Below are positions 45,201 through 53,386 of a stretch of 64,000 nucleotides of DNA, piece after piece. The stretch covers positions 4,506,010-4,570,009 of the forward strand of contig NZ_AP025314.1 of assembly GCF_036492835.1 (NCBI RefSeq), read 5' to 3'. The notes under the pieces are model-generated. The model searched no databases. It saw only the letters and a list, made by a program, of their open reading frames with translations, and had not been told where the DNA came from. The number at the start of each line of letters is the position of its first letter. The stretch's first letter is position 1. This DNA is from Fulvitalea axinellae (GTDB taxonomy: Bacteria; Bacteroidota; Bacteroidia; Cytophagales; Cyclobacteriaceae). Position numbers and translations under genes: made by a program.

Positions 45201-45779
45201 TACAGCCTGAGGACGAATCCGGTAATCGCCCGCCGCTTGTCGCACTGCAAAGCCCAAACTCTTTCGTGAATCAAGCTCAATTAATGGCTTTTCGAAAATC
45301 TGCCTGAACGGGCTTTCCTCTTTATTAAAAATATCCAGAAAGACACCAGGCATCAACAATGCGATTGTCGGATTTAGTTTTCCTTCTCCCGAATAAAGGT
45401 TCCAACCCAAAGCTTCGGTTTCGCTAATCGGATCAACTTCGAAAAGATAAAGCGGGGTTTTGAGCAAAGTTCCGTCCGGTAGTTTTCCTTCTATAAACGG
45501 ATAGCCAAAATACGTGTCCAAGTGCCCTGACCGAACTCGTTCCAACACGTATTTTGAACGCAGGGCCTGATCTGCCTCAAAAACCTCATCCGACAGCTGA
45601 TCGTCGTATTTCCACTGTTTGGTTTTCAATATATTGGAAATTCTTCCAGAAGTATGGATCGATCCTACGTCTAAAAAATCAGACTGATTTTCATTGGAAA
45701 TAAAAGCAACTTCCGAAGTACGCAAAGACCTTTCGGCTTTTTCCATTAGCCGCTCAAACCGAACGCCACTCATACTCAT
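42207..45779 (-). CDS. DUF4011-type SF1 helicase/nuclease relative with lost catalytic motifs (pseudo-helicase)
   Basis: The protein has 1190 residues. The N-terminal segment DTYFGYPFIEGKLPDGTLLKTPLYLFEVD (about 88-116) is the opening of DUF4011 helicases. Where a Walker A (GPPGTGKS) is expected, residues about 253-265 read VKVSGRNEADWEG. Where motif II (FDEASQ) is expected, about 884-892 read DFLVIDKPEQLPE. LDRDRGLKELPTFF (913-926) replaces GDPKQLPPT. The C-terminal part resembles the Vsr-like nuclease domain, RRIWSTDW as FRFVSSREYWLDPES (1158-1172), without its catalytic residues. Lies next to the DnaA-box cluster and is coupled to the HhH gene. Role unknown; family placement is motif memory. 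Confidence 0.65.
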   Translation of the reverse strand: MSMSGVRFERLMEKAERSLRTSEVAFISNENQSDFLDVGSIHTSGRISNILKTKQWKYDDQLSDEVFEADQALRSKYVLERVRSGHLDTYFGYPFIEGKLPDGTLLKTPLYLFEVDPISETEALGWNLYSGEGKLNPTIALLMPGVFLDIFNKEESPFRQIFEKPLIELDSRKSLGFAVRQAAGDYRIRPQAVVARFSFAEAGYVSDLRKIGLPMAETGAENKNGNAGRFRDFSPYAPDASGDKILTALTRGASVKVSGRNEADWEGLVAKTITDKLNRGMRVAFVSLDRMMRDSLTKRLSDLFPRRFIADLSAENLRKNETQRSMAESVEGLALYRRKSPDDLRDMRKEAEALSGKLNRIADILEGIRTAFNSSDDCGMPVQKLYLSSLPVNFPLDLRYIYRSFPLSGLADTKSRLGGHLALHCSLRQNAAPWLERNPNLELNETNIRQLYGILKEIPKIIEALPTATRNRITSLDDIDTCLRLLGKENYVREMLAYLANPATYSSFCFLRKSEPPKDAGKWLEEMEHRVMACYAEPGIELSLKTTELGAFVENIQVGLEAKWDPLQWLRWKQENRVRQSVLEMVDKNGLAFADGTDLMADMLDNRLNLEHNVSQIRSKPWFADIPGAVPETEMRQWFKARKNALRVNAIFRQLPEINASVDPLKMTYREFAKEIEDTLEGIRPLQKKREIWRQYLSEYQINRMLTDSAFRNELISGFEQHADTVLELDKSRSALDDAERKAVELLLESGQHDTETYLDIFDRNLRLAWIRHLERKYPKLKLLSSPELGDMLGEFSELYRQRKKLVKRMLPLGLDLRACRSVNFQNLNSSVAYSSLSKDIEERKTPLDKLVERHEEEVFQLLPCWVSSPEHLVSIAPPKKAVFDFLVIDKPEQLPETMLWSLRFRTKQILVLDRDRGLKELPTFFPKLSDYVLGNRKNSNNRNRKRLDFGTIPLRERMSESRGRIRLGRSSCPEDDLRRCLIDLLSKSVVVSVFLSEKAMDKAAKILGGLGGWKKDKLCIRQLGEKPLSKSKVLVLLDEDLNDSVQSNLLDDFSNYEVTVFAPHHLDIDFLSLKKETARENTGEEGLADRIHKEFGALENKIHLARDFGRDELCLKKNGKWLGIIQTDDSLFGDDDSHILESLFFRPAQIRKKRWAFRFVSSREYWLDPESIKERIALFAHTTESLLSN

Positions 45780-46687
45780 TGCAGTTCAGAAGGTTCTTGG
45801 GAAACAGAAAAATCGAGATAATCGGCTAATTCAGGCCTCAAATCGGGAACATGACGTTTCAGCTGATCAAACGACGAAAGCTTTCCCGCACGTCTTTTCA
45901 AATTGAAAACGACTTTAACTTGCTCATAATCAAAGTACGGATGTCGCAAAACATCCTTGAACGAGGCCTGATTTATGTCTAATTTCCATGGCGAAAAAGC
46001 CGTATCGACAAAACAGACTTTACGAAGGTTATCCAATCCCTCGGGCATTATCTTATATACTTCGGAAAGCTGATCTTCCGACACAAATCCGCCCAAACGT
46101 TCTCTTAAAGACATAATCCGCCGGGCCGTATACGGCCCGATTCCCCGAACAGCGATCAACTGTAAGCTATCCGCCGTGTTGATGTCAAAAGCTTCCAAAA
46201 CCTTAGGCTTTCGCTCTTGTCGCTTTCTTTCAAACCGCTTTTTAGGAAACCGTTCCGACGCTATTTTCGGCAAACGGATATGTTCTTTCAAAAGCTCAAA
46301 CCTCTCACGCGAAAGGCCGTAAATCTTTGCGAAATCTTCCTTTTTACGGAACACGCCTCCTTTTTCCCTGTACTTGACTATTCTGCCGGCGACAGCGGGC
46401 TTTATTCCCAATTTTTCAAATGTCGATTTGTCCGCCGTATTCGGATTGAAAGCGAAAAGTTCGGGTTGTTTCTCACTCGCTTTCCGTATGCTGTCTTCCT
46501 TAAACTTTGCGTCTAGCGCTTTAGCTAAGCTGTCAAGTTTCAAACTGTCGCTTTCGCTGAACTGAAAGTGTGAGCGCCCGGAACCGAAATCGCCAACCAA
46601 CACCGCATAAAAAACAGTGATGGACAGGAACAAAACCATTCCTTTTGTCTGGGCGTCAGTCGGACCTATAAGTTTGCGTTTTCGCAT
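45776..46687 (-). CDS. Membrane-anchored helix-hairpin-helix (ComEA-like) protein
   Basis: The protein has 303 residues. One hydrophobic helix lies at about 17-33. Three helix-hairpin-helix units follow: FNPNTADKSTFEKLGIKPAVAGRIVKY near 73, DINTADSLQLIAVRGIGPYTARRI near 168, and DINQASFKDVLRHPYFDYEQV near 234. These NT/NQ-A...G-I/G-x-A units bind DNA in ComEA. The stop overlaps the start of the pseudo-helicase by four bases (ATGA), so both are made from one message. It might tether DNA to the membrane; that is inference. Confidence 0.85.
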   Translation of the reverse strand: MRKRKLIGPTDAQTKGMVLFLSITVFYAVLVGDFGSGRSHFQFSESDSLKLDSLAKALDAKFKEDSIRKASEKQPELFAFNPNTADKSTFEKLGIKPAVAGRIVKYREKGGVFRKKEDFAKIYGLSRERFELLKEHIRLPKIASERFPKKRFERKRQERKPKVLEAFDINTADSLQLIAVRGIGPYTARRIMSLRERLGGFVSEDQLSEVYKIMPEGLDNLRKVCFVDTAFSPWKLDINQASFKDVLRHPYFDYEQVKVVFNLKRRAGKLSSFDQLKRHVPDLRPELADYLDFSVSQEPSELQ

Positions 46688-47219
46688 ATGAATTGATTGA
46701 CTGTTCGTACGGAAATCGATAGCCCAAAAAATTATCCAATCAATGCGTTTTCCTTCGATCTGGAAATGAAAAAATCACGAAAGCCCTCTTTTTCAGCGGA
46801 ACCAATGAATGAAAATATCTTTTCCATCGTTCATTTTCGGACAATCAGGAAACGCTTCGGTGTTCGTTTTCGAAACACTTCGCCTTCTTCAAAAAACAAT
46901 TTTCAAGTCCATAAATTTTTTTTCACTAAAAAGATTTTTTTCTCTGACAGAAACCTGAAAACGGTTTGTTAAAAAGTCGATCGCCAAGAATTGGCTCTCT
47001 TTATGGCGAAAAAGCTTGATAACTGGCATTTACAATATGTGTATGGGAGAAAGCCAAAAATCACAAGGAAACCACATCCCGACTCATCGGCTTTTTTATG
47101 ATCAAAAAAATAGCTTTGTAGCTCATCAAAGGACATTCTCTTCATTTGTGGCTGTTACTTGGTAGTAGTACTCATCGTCGAATAGTACATACAAGCATTT
47201 TTAATTAACCTCCTAAGCC
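46688..47219. other. AT-rich intergenic region with candidate promoter of the TonB-type receptor
   Basis: About 530 bases. TAGCTTTG at 47111-47118 is a perfect Bacteroidota -7 element (TAnnTTTG) 102 bases before the receptor start, but no -33 TTTG is at the right distance. A 91-codon frame at 46697-46972 has no coding character. The HhH gene promoter also must lie here. Confidence 0.45.
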
Positions 47220-49619
47220 ATGAAAAATTTAATACTTCTTCTATTCTTTTGTACAACGTCCTTGGTCGCTTTTTCCCAAGGCTTCAAAGTGAGCGGTTCC
47301 GTGGCTTCCCCAGCCGGCGAAGCGATCCAGTTTGTAAATGTTGCCTTACATACGCTTCCAGATTCCACCTTAATAACGGGAGCCGTTACGGACGCAAACG
47401 GCGCCTTTGAAATCAAAGCCAAAAAATCGGGATCTTATTTTCTTCGCCTGCGTTCCGTCGGCCTCGCTTCCACAGAAACTCCTGCTTTTGTTCTGAACGA
47501 AAAAAATCCGGAAAAAAACCTGGGCAAATTGTCGATGGAAAGCGATACGCAAGAGCTGGAAGCGGTAACCGTCCGTGGCCAAAAGGAGCTTGTCGTACAG
47601 AAAGTGGACAGGATGGTCATCAACGTCAAAGACGCCATGCTTACCTCAGGGCAAACGGCTCAAGACGTCTTGGAAAAAGTACCCGGAGTATACACCGACC
47701 AGGACGGCAATATGCGGATAGTCGGAAAATCGGGCAATACAAAAGTTATGATCGACGGCAGACCGACAATGATGTCTTCTGAAGAACTTGTGCAGATGCT
47801 ACGGAGCATGAGCGCCGACAAAATCAAATCAATCGAGGTGATCCGAAATCCATCGGCCAAGTACGAGGCAGAAGGCAACTCCGGAATTATCGATATCAAA
47901 TTGGACAAAATGTCGCAAACCGGACTGGACGGCTCCGTTTACGTAGCGCACGACCAAGGTGATTACGGCCGTGAATTCGCCGGAATGAGCCTTAATTTCG
48001 CCGCCGGAAAACTGAAAGGTTACTCTAGCTTAGACGCAAACGTCGGAAAATGGGCTCGTACATTGGACAACTGGAGACGTTTCCGCAATTCGAAAGGAAA
48101 CCAGACTCACGTTCAAGACGCCGGAGACATCAAGAATAACAAGAACCTGTCTTTCAACATCGGCTTGGATTATGACATTAATGATCGCCAAAGCTTTGGC
48201 GGGATGTTCAAGGTCTCGGAAAGGAGCAACGACAACCTATGGACCATCGACAACCGAATCCAAAACGATAATGGCGAACCATTGGAACGTGTCGGTTCCG
48301 TATTGGATAACAAAGGCGACAGCCGCCGTTTGACAGGAAACCTTCACTATCGCCTGAATCTGGACTCGGTGACAACAATAGAGCTGAACGCCGATGCCAC
48401 ATCTTACGATATGGATGACGAAACCTTGAACGAAACTCGTTATCAGGTAGCAGATCAAGACGGAAAGTCGTTTCTGGTAAATCCATACAACGTAAAAGTA
48501 TATTCGTTCATGGCCGATTATTCCACCGCTTTTGATTGGGCAAAATTCGAAGCGGGAGGTAAGTTCAGCTACACGGACTTGTCGAACATAGCGGAATACG
48601 ACTCATTGAAAAACGGCAAATGGGAAGACGACTTGATCCAGAGTAACGCCTACGATTATGACGAATATATTGGCTCCTTGTATTTCAACTTGTCTGGCAC
48701 GCATGGAAAATTGACTTGGCAAACCGGCCTGAGAGCGGAATACACAAGAGCCGAAGGTTATTCGAAAACCCAGGATACCGTAACTGTCCAGCGCTACCTG
48801 AAACTGTTCCCAAGCGCATTCCTAAGCTACGCCCATTCCAAAGACCATAACTTCGGTTTGTCATACAGCTACAGGATTAACCGTCCGTCATATTGGCAAC
48901 TAAACCCTTACCCGATGTACCTTGACGCTTACACGATTTCTCAGGGTAATCCTTACTTGGATCCGGCTTATACTCATTCCGTGGAAGCCAATTACACCCT
49001 GAAAGGAAAATACGTATTGAGCCTAAGCTATTCGGACACCGAAGGAATGATTATGGAATCTCCACAACAAAACCACGAAGAGATCCGGACATATTACAAA
49101 CAGTCGAACTTCGACGGGCAATCATCCTTCGCCATTTCTCTGGCATTGCCGATTGAGTTCACCAAGTGGTGGCAATCGTCAAACAGCCTGAACCTCAGCA
49201 GAGCTACCAGCTCTTTCTTCAGTGGTGACGTTCTGGAATCGCACAGCAGATGGGTTCCGATGCTACAGTCAACCCAAACACTGTTGCTTCCCGCCGATAT
49301 GAAAGCCCAGGTCAGCTTCTTCTACCGAGGCAAATCCATTTGGGGGAATTACAGCATGGATCCCATGTGGCAAACCGGTTTCAGCATTGAGAAACCTTTC
49401 TTCAAAAAACGCTTGAGCGCAAGCTTGAAGTTCAGCGACATATTCAAAACCAACCGATTCAGAGGCGAAGTCCTAAACAAAACGGCGGAGAACAAAATCG
49501 GCAACAACTTTGACTCGAGAAGGGTGAAGCTGACTTTGCGTTACAAGTTCAGCAAAGGAAAGCAGGTTAAAGTAAAACGCCACCGCCAGAAGAATAAGGA
49601 GCAACTTAACCGGATCTAA
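47220..49619 (+). CDS. TonB-dependent receptor-like outer-membrane barrel (OMP_b-brl_3)
   Basis: The protein has 799 residues with a signal peptide ending FSQ. A carboxypeptidase-regulatory-like domain at about 24-100 (GSVASPAGEAIQFVNVAL) precedes a plug (VDRMVINVKDAMLTSGQTAQDVLEKVPGVYTDQDG near 125, RNPSAKYEAEGNSGIIDI near 214) and the large barrel with YSYRINRPSYWQLNPYP near 551. This is the SusC-relative class without a visible SusD partner. Substrate unknown. A strong terminator follows. Confidence 0.9.
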   Translation: MKNLILLLFFCTTSLVAFSQGFKVSGSVASPAGEAIQFVNVALHTLPDSTLITGAVTDANGAFEIKAKKSGSYFLRLRSVGLASTETPAFVLNEKNPEKNLGKLSMESDTQELEAVTVRGQKELVVQKVDRMVINVKDAMLTSGQTAQDVLEKVPGVYTDQDGNMRIVGKSGNTKVMIDGRPTMMSSEELVQMLRSMSADKIKSIEVIRNPSAKYEAEGNSGIIDIKLDKMSQTGLDGSVYVAHDQGDYGREFAGMSLNFAAGKLKGYSSLDANVGKWARTLDNWRRFRNSKGNQTHVQDAGDIKNNKNLSFNIGLDYDINDRQSFGGMFKVSERSNDNLWTIDNRIQNDNGEPLERVGSVLDNKGDSRRLTGNLHYRLNLDSVTTIELNADATSYDMDDETLNETRYQVADQDGKSFLVNPYNVKVYSFMADYSTAFDWAKFEAGGKFSYTDLSNIAEYDSLKNGKWEDDLIQSNAYDYDEYIGSLYFNLSGTHGKLTWQTGLRAEYTRAEGYSKTQDTVTVQRYLKLFPSAFLSYAHSKDHNFGLSYSYRINRPSYWQLNPYPMYLDAYTISQGNPYLDPAYTHSVEANYTLKGKYVLSLSYSDTEGMIMESPQQNHEEIRTYYKQSNFDGQSSFAISLALPIEFTKWWQSSNSLNLSRATSSFFSGDVLESHSRWVPMLQSTQTLLLPADMKAQVSFFYRGKSIWGNYSMDPMWQTGFSIEKPFFKKRLSASLKFSDIFKTNRFRGEVLNKTAENKIGNNFDSRRVKLTLRYKFSKGKQVKVKRHRQKNKEQLNRI

Positions 49620-49649
49620 CAAATCCGCTGATCATAACCTACCAAAACA

Positions 49650-49684
49650 AAAAAGCTGTTCCAGAGCATTGGAACAGCTTTTTT
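49650..49684. terminator. Bidirectional terminator between receptor and SPFH genes
   Basis: A perfect 12-bp stem AAAAGCTGTTCC/GGAACAGCTTTT with an 8-base loop has T-runs outside both arms. It serves both convergent genes. Confidence 0.9.
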
Positions 49685-49716
49685 GTTTTAAAAAATTTCA
49701 ACAGCACACAGTCAGA

Positions 49717-50589
49717 TTATTTACTGCTGATATCTCTGAAAATCTGCGGAACAGTTCCGTATTGTGGCAATTCTCCGTTCCACTTTTCAATGAACTGTTG
49801 CTGGATAATCAACTTTGTCAATTCCTTATTTTTGATACGGTAAGCCTCGGCTTCGGCCTTAGCCTGAATCAACATCGACTCCGAAGTACCTCTGGCCTCA
49901 GCGATTCTCTTGTCGGCATCGGCTTTTGCCTGAGCCAGTTCGTTTCTCTTCTGTTGCGCTATCTGTTCCGCCTTTACCGTACTGTTAATCGCTTCGGTAA
50001 CAGCCTTAGGAAGACGCAAAGAATTCAGGAGAACAACTTTTTCGATAATAAAACCCTCCTGTACCAAAGAAGTCCGAATAATGCTGTCAGCCAAACCCAC
50101 AAACTCATTTCTGTTCTTGTACATATCTTCGGCAGTATAGTCAGCGGCCGCACGGCTGAATCCGTCGCGGATATAATTACGCATCACCGTATTGCTCAAC
50201 TCATTCAGCGGGCGCCTGTATTTTTTAAATACTTTGGAAACCTTATCCTGATCAATCCTATAGTTGACCGATACGTCAAAACGAACCTCCATCGAGTTTT
50301 TGGTGGTAACCCTCAATTCGTCATTTGTCGGGGAACCTTCCGTACGGTCGGCCGTGAAGATGGCGTTTTGGACATAAAGCGGAAATTCGTAAATCTCGGT
50401 AGTCCACGGGTTGTACCAGACCTTTCCGGTTACTTCCGTCACAGGGTCCACCCCTTTATCATCACCGTAAAGGTTGACCTTGATTCCGGCGTTTCCTACT
50501 CCGATTCTTTCGGAACAGGTTGCGTTTATAAAAAACCCCAGCACTACAACTGCGACAAAGACAACGGGAATTATAATCCATTTTTTCAT
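49717..50589 (-). CDS. SPFH/Band 7 (prohibitin-like) membrane protein
   Basis: The protein has 290 residues. An N-terminal hydrophobic helix (MKKWIIIPVVFVAVVVLGFFINAT) is followed by the SPFH domain (GIKVNLYGDDKGVDPVTEVTGKVWYNPWTTEIYEFP, MEVRFDVSVNYRI near 108). A C-terminal coiled coil is at about 200-260 (AEQIAQQKRNELAQAKADADK). Such proteins form large rings on the membrane that organise proteases or lipids. No protease gene is adjacent. Confidence 0.9.
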   Translation of the reverse strand: MKKWIIIPVVFVAVVVLGFFINATCSERIGVGNAGIKVNLYGDDKGVDPVTEVTGKVWYNPWTTEIYEFPLYVQNAIFTADRTEGSPTNDELRVTTKNSMEVRFDVSVNYRIDQDKVSKVFKKYRRPLNELSNTVMRNYIRDGFSRAAADYTAEDMYKNRNEFVGLADSIIRTSLVQEGFIIEKVVLLNSLRLPKAVTEAINSTVKAEQIAQQKRNELAQAKADADKRIAEARGTSESMLIQAKAEAEAYRIKNKELTKLIIQQQFIEKWNGELPQYGTVPQIFRDISSK

Positions 50590-50711
50590 GACAAAAAATC
50601 GTTTGGTTACATCTAAATATAAAGGAGGATCCGTCCGAAGCTGAAGCCGAAGTATACAAACGGCTCAATGCGTACGGATCAGGGTCAATGGTTATGACGG
50701 ACGGAAAATAG

Positions 50712-50741
50712 AAGTCCCGCCAATTTTACCTGACGGGACTC
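50712..50741 (-). terminator. Terminator of mltG
   Basis: The 7-bp stem AGTCCCG/CGGGACT has a T-rich tract (TTCTATTTTCC) on the minus strand. It lies 8 bases after the minus-strand stop at 50749. Confidence 0.6.
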
Positions 50742-50748
50742 GAAAATC

Positions 50749-51786
50749 TTATTTGTAAATTCTGGCCTTGTTAAGCGCCCTATGATATTTTCTTGCGTTT
50801 CTGCTGTGCTCGGCAAGGTTCGAAGCAAAGTTATGCGCTCCTGAAAAATCCTCCTTCGCACAGAAGAAAATATAATTGTGCTTCTCGTGATTCAAGACGG
50901 CGTCGATAGCGTTCGTCGCCGGCAAGCGGATCGGTCCCGGAGGCAGTCCCGCATACTTATAGGTATTGTATGGAGAGTCAATTTCCTTATGCTTGTCAAG
51001 CACCCGCCTGATTTCGAAATCGCCATGGGCAAATACCAGCGTAGGATCCGCCTCAAGGCGCATATGACGGTTCATTCTGTTCAAATAAACGCCCGCCACC
51101 ACGGGATATTCCGAACTGAGGCTCGCCTCCGCTTCGACTATGGACGCCAATACAGCCACTTCCACCGGGCTCAGGCCAATCTCCGCTGCCTTGGCCTTTC
51201 TGCTTTCGTTCCAGAACTTGTCATATTCCTTTTTCATTCTTTTGACAAGATCATCAGCCTTTACGGTCCAGTACAATTCATAAGTGTTTGGAATGAACAT
51301 CAAACCCGCCGTCTCTTTCGAGAAGCCCATTTCCTTGACGTAATTCTCGTCTTCGAGCAACTTCAGCAACTCGTCTTTTTCCAACATCAATTTGCCCGAA
51401 AGTTTCTCGGCCAACTCTTCCGTTGTACGAATATTGTTGAACGTAACCCTTAGAGGCTTTTGCTCTCCTGAGCGCAACATCCGGACGGCTTCAGGATTCG
51501 TCATGTTCCGTTTGAAATGGTAACGTCCCGGCTTCATTTCACCTTCCAAATCCAGAAGCTTGGCCACAAAACCGAACGACACGAGATCATGAACGACTTT
51601 ATTCTTATATAAGTCCGTTCTGAATTCCTCAAAAGTGAGTCCTTTCCTTACATAAATGTAGGCGTCGTCCTTATCGACAAGGATGTTCGGCGTGCTGTAG
51701 ATTTGATAAAAGTAAAAAGTAAAGATCGTGAACAGCATCCCGACCACAATTAGGGCAATAGCTAGTATTTTCGTCCTTTTTTCCAT
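50749..51786 (-). CDS. mltG: Endolytic murein transglycosylase MltG (YceG)
   Basis: The protein has 345 residues from the ATG at 51786. An N-terminal helix follows EKRTK. The catalytic part has ASIVEAEAS with the glutamate near 212, VAGVYLNRMNRHMRLEADPTLVFA near 223-246, and SPYNTYKYAGLPPGPIRLPA near 264-283. It cleaves nascent glycan strands at the inner membrane and sets their length. The frame extends to 51798 (MCPD) but the internal start fits better. Confidence 0.95.
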   Translation of the reverse strand: MEKRTKILAIALIVVGMLFTIFTFYFYQIYSTPNILVDKDDAYIYVRKGLTFEEFRTDLYKNKVVHDLVSFGFVAKLLDLEGEMKPGRYHFKRNMTNPEAVRMLRSGEQKPLRVTFNNIRTTEELAEKLSGKLMLEKDELLKLLEDENYVKEMGFSKETAGLMFIPNTYELYWTVKADDLVKRMKKEYDKFWNESRKAKAAEIGLSPVEVAVLASIVEAEASLSSEYPVVAGVYLNRMNRHMRLEADPTLVFAHGDFEIRRVLDKHKEIDSPYNTYKYAGLPPGPIRLPATNAIDAVLNHEKHNYIFFCAKEDFSGAHNFASNLAEHSRNARKYHRALNKARIYK

Positions 51787-51913
51787 ATCAGGGCACAAAT
51801 TACAAAATTCTAACGGAACAATTCCTTATCTTAATGTCTATGGCCTAAACACTAACGACGGATTGGACAGACTAGTGCGAAGCCAGAGAAGGGAAACAGA
51901 ACACAAGCGTAGT

Positions 51914-52543
51914 ATGGCCGCCGAATTTATACGTCTGTATCCGGAAAACCCGGATCCAAAGAAGATCACGCAAATAGTGGAGTGCCTTAGAAGAGGCGGA
52001 GTCGTAATTTACCCGACCGACACTATTTACGGCGTGGGTTGTGATATTTTCAGTAACAAAGCAGTAGGAAAAGTAGCCCAAATAAAAGGCATCAAGCCCG
52101 AAAAGCACAAATTTTCCTTCATCTGCCACGATCTGAGTGACATTTCAAAATATGTCAAGCAACTCCACACGCCTTTGTTCAAACTGATGAAAAAAGCCCT
52201 TCCGGGTCCGTTCACCTTCATCTTGCAGGCAAGCACCGGCGTGCCGAAGCTCCTCCAACGGAAAAAGAAAACTGTGGGAATTAGGGTTCCGGACAACGAC
52301 ATCATCCGGGCGATCGTAGCCGAGCTGGGTCATCCGGTTCTGTCCTCGTCCATAAGAGACGACGACGAAGTGTTGGAATACACTACCGACCCGGAATTGA
52401 TTTACGAGAAATTCCGTGATAAAGTCGACATAGTAATAGACGGTGGTTTTGGCAATAATGTGGCTTCAACAGTCGTTGATTGCACTAATGGGGACTTCGA
52501 AGTGGTGCGTGAAGGCCTAGGAAATCTCGAAAAATATCTATAG
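51914..52543 (+). CDS. L-threonylcarbamoyladenylate synthase (Sua5/YrdC/YwlC)
   Basis: The protein has 209 residues from the ATG at 51914. It makes threonylcarbamoyl-AMP for the t6A modification of tRNA. The family signature is LRRGGVVIYPTDTIYGVGCDIF near 28-49. Other parts are IKGIKPEKHKFSFICHDLSDIS near 62, LPGPFTFIL near 100, and the KTVGIRVPDN segment near 122. The open frame reaches back to 51728, but only from this ATG does the family begin. Confidence 0.94.
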   Translation: MAAEFIRLYPENPDPKKITQIVECLRRGGVVIYPTDTIYGVGCDIFSNKAVGKVAQIKGIKPEKHKFSFICHDLSDISKYVKQLHTPLFKLMKKALPGPFTFILQASTGVPKLLQRKKKTVGIRVPDNDIIRAIVAELGHPVLSSSIRDDDEVLEYTTDPELIYEKFRDKVDIVIDGGFGNNVASTVVDCTNGDFEVVREGLGNLEKYL

Positions 52544-52647
52544 ATTAATATTTACCCCCTTCAAAACCCAACAATAAAATTACTTTCCGCCCCAGTTTCA
52601 ACACTGTATGACGGAAAAGCGGAGAAAGGACAGTAGGGAATTTACCA

Positions 52648-53310
52648 ATGAGTGAAACAATATTAATAGAGCCGCAATATTTGCCTCCGGTTGAATATTT
52701 CGCTGTTTTGTTACGTGCAGAAAAAGTCATATTTGACCAACACGCATTTTACGAAAAACAATCATATAGGAATCGTTGTCGTATCCTCACCGCTAATAAG
52801 GTGGCTAACCTATCGATTCCGATCTGTTTCGGCAACAGGCGCAAGGCTCCCTTGTCGGAAATGAAAATCGCGACAAACGACCCTTGGGCAAAAAACCACT
52901 GGAAATCGATCCAGTCAGCGTACGGTAAAGCCCCGTTCTTCGAACACTACGAGGACTTCTTCAAGCCACATTTCGAAAACCCTCCGGAAAGTCTTCTGGA
53001 ATTCGATATGGGCCTTTTGAACACTTGTCTTCGTCTGCTGGGAATAAGCGTTGATTTCGAACTGTCGGATAAATATTGGGAACCTCCCGTTAGCGGTTTA
53101 AATGATTTTCGGTCAAAGATTCACCCGAAAAAAAACTACGAGAACAACAATATTATCACGCCTAAACCATATACACAGGTTTTCGGGCATGATTTTGTCA
53201 AGAACTTAAGCGTCATTGATCTACTGTTTTGTGAGGGCCCTGCGGCACATGCCACCATCAAAAGCTCTTTGATCAAAACGGAACAAAAAAACCACAATGA
53301 CGTTCATTAA
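52648..53310 (+). CDS. WbqC family protein
   Basis: The protein has 220 residues. It starts IEPQYLPPVEYFAVLLRAEKVIFDQH near 6, then YRNRCRILTANKVANLSIPI near 39 and WAKNHWKSIQSAYGKAPFFEHY near 76. This is the WbqC family, found in surface polysaccharide loci. The reaction is not established. The gene lies between the Sua5 gene and clpC with no polysaccharide genes. Confidence 0.88.
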   Translation: MSETILIEPQYLPPVEYFAVLLRAEKVIFDQHAFYEKQSYRNRCRILTANKVANLSIPICFGNRRKAPLSEMKIATNDPWAKNHWKSIQSAYGKAPFFEHYEDFFKPHFENPPESLLEFDMGLLNTCLRLLGISVDFELSDKYWEPPVSGLNDFRSKIHPKKNYENNNIITPKPYTQVFGHDFVKNLSVIDLLFCEGPAAHATIKSSLIKTEQKNHNDVH

Positions 53311-53339
53311 TAATACAAAATTACGATGATGGTTAGGGC

Positions 53340-53360
53340 CTTGGCCCCCTCATGGCCAAG
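53340..53360 (+). promoter_or_regulatory. 7-bp inverted repeat before clpC
   Basis: CTTGGCC/GGCCAAG with a 7-base loop is 26 bases upstream of the clpC start. No T-run follows. It is either an operator, an mRNA structure in the leader, or the end of the wbqC message. Confidence 0.35.
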
Positions 53361-53386
53361 CGTAAACATAAAAGGCTCGGATCTGT

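Noticed and set aside
46697..46972. A 91-codon frame before the TonB-type receptor
   Set aside because: It has no coding-like composition, no ribosome site and lies in an AT-rich promoter region.
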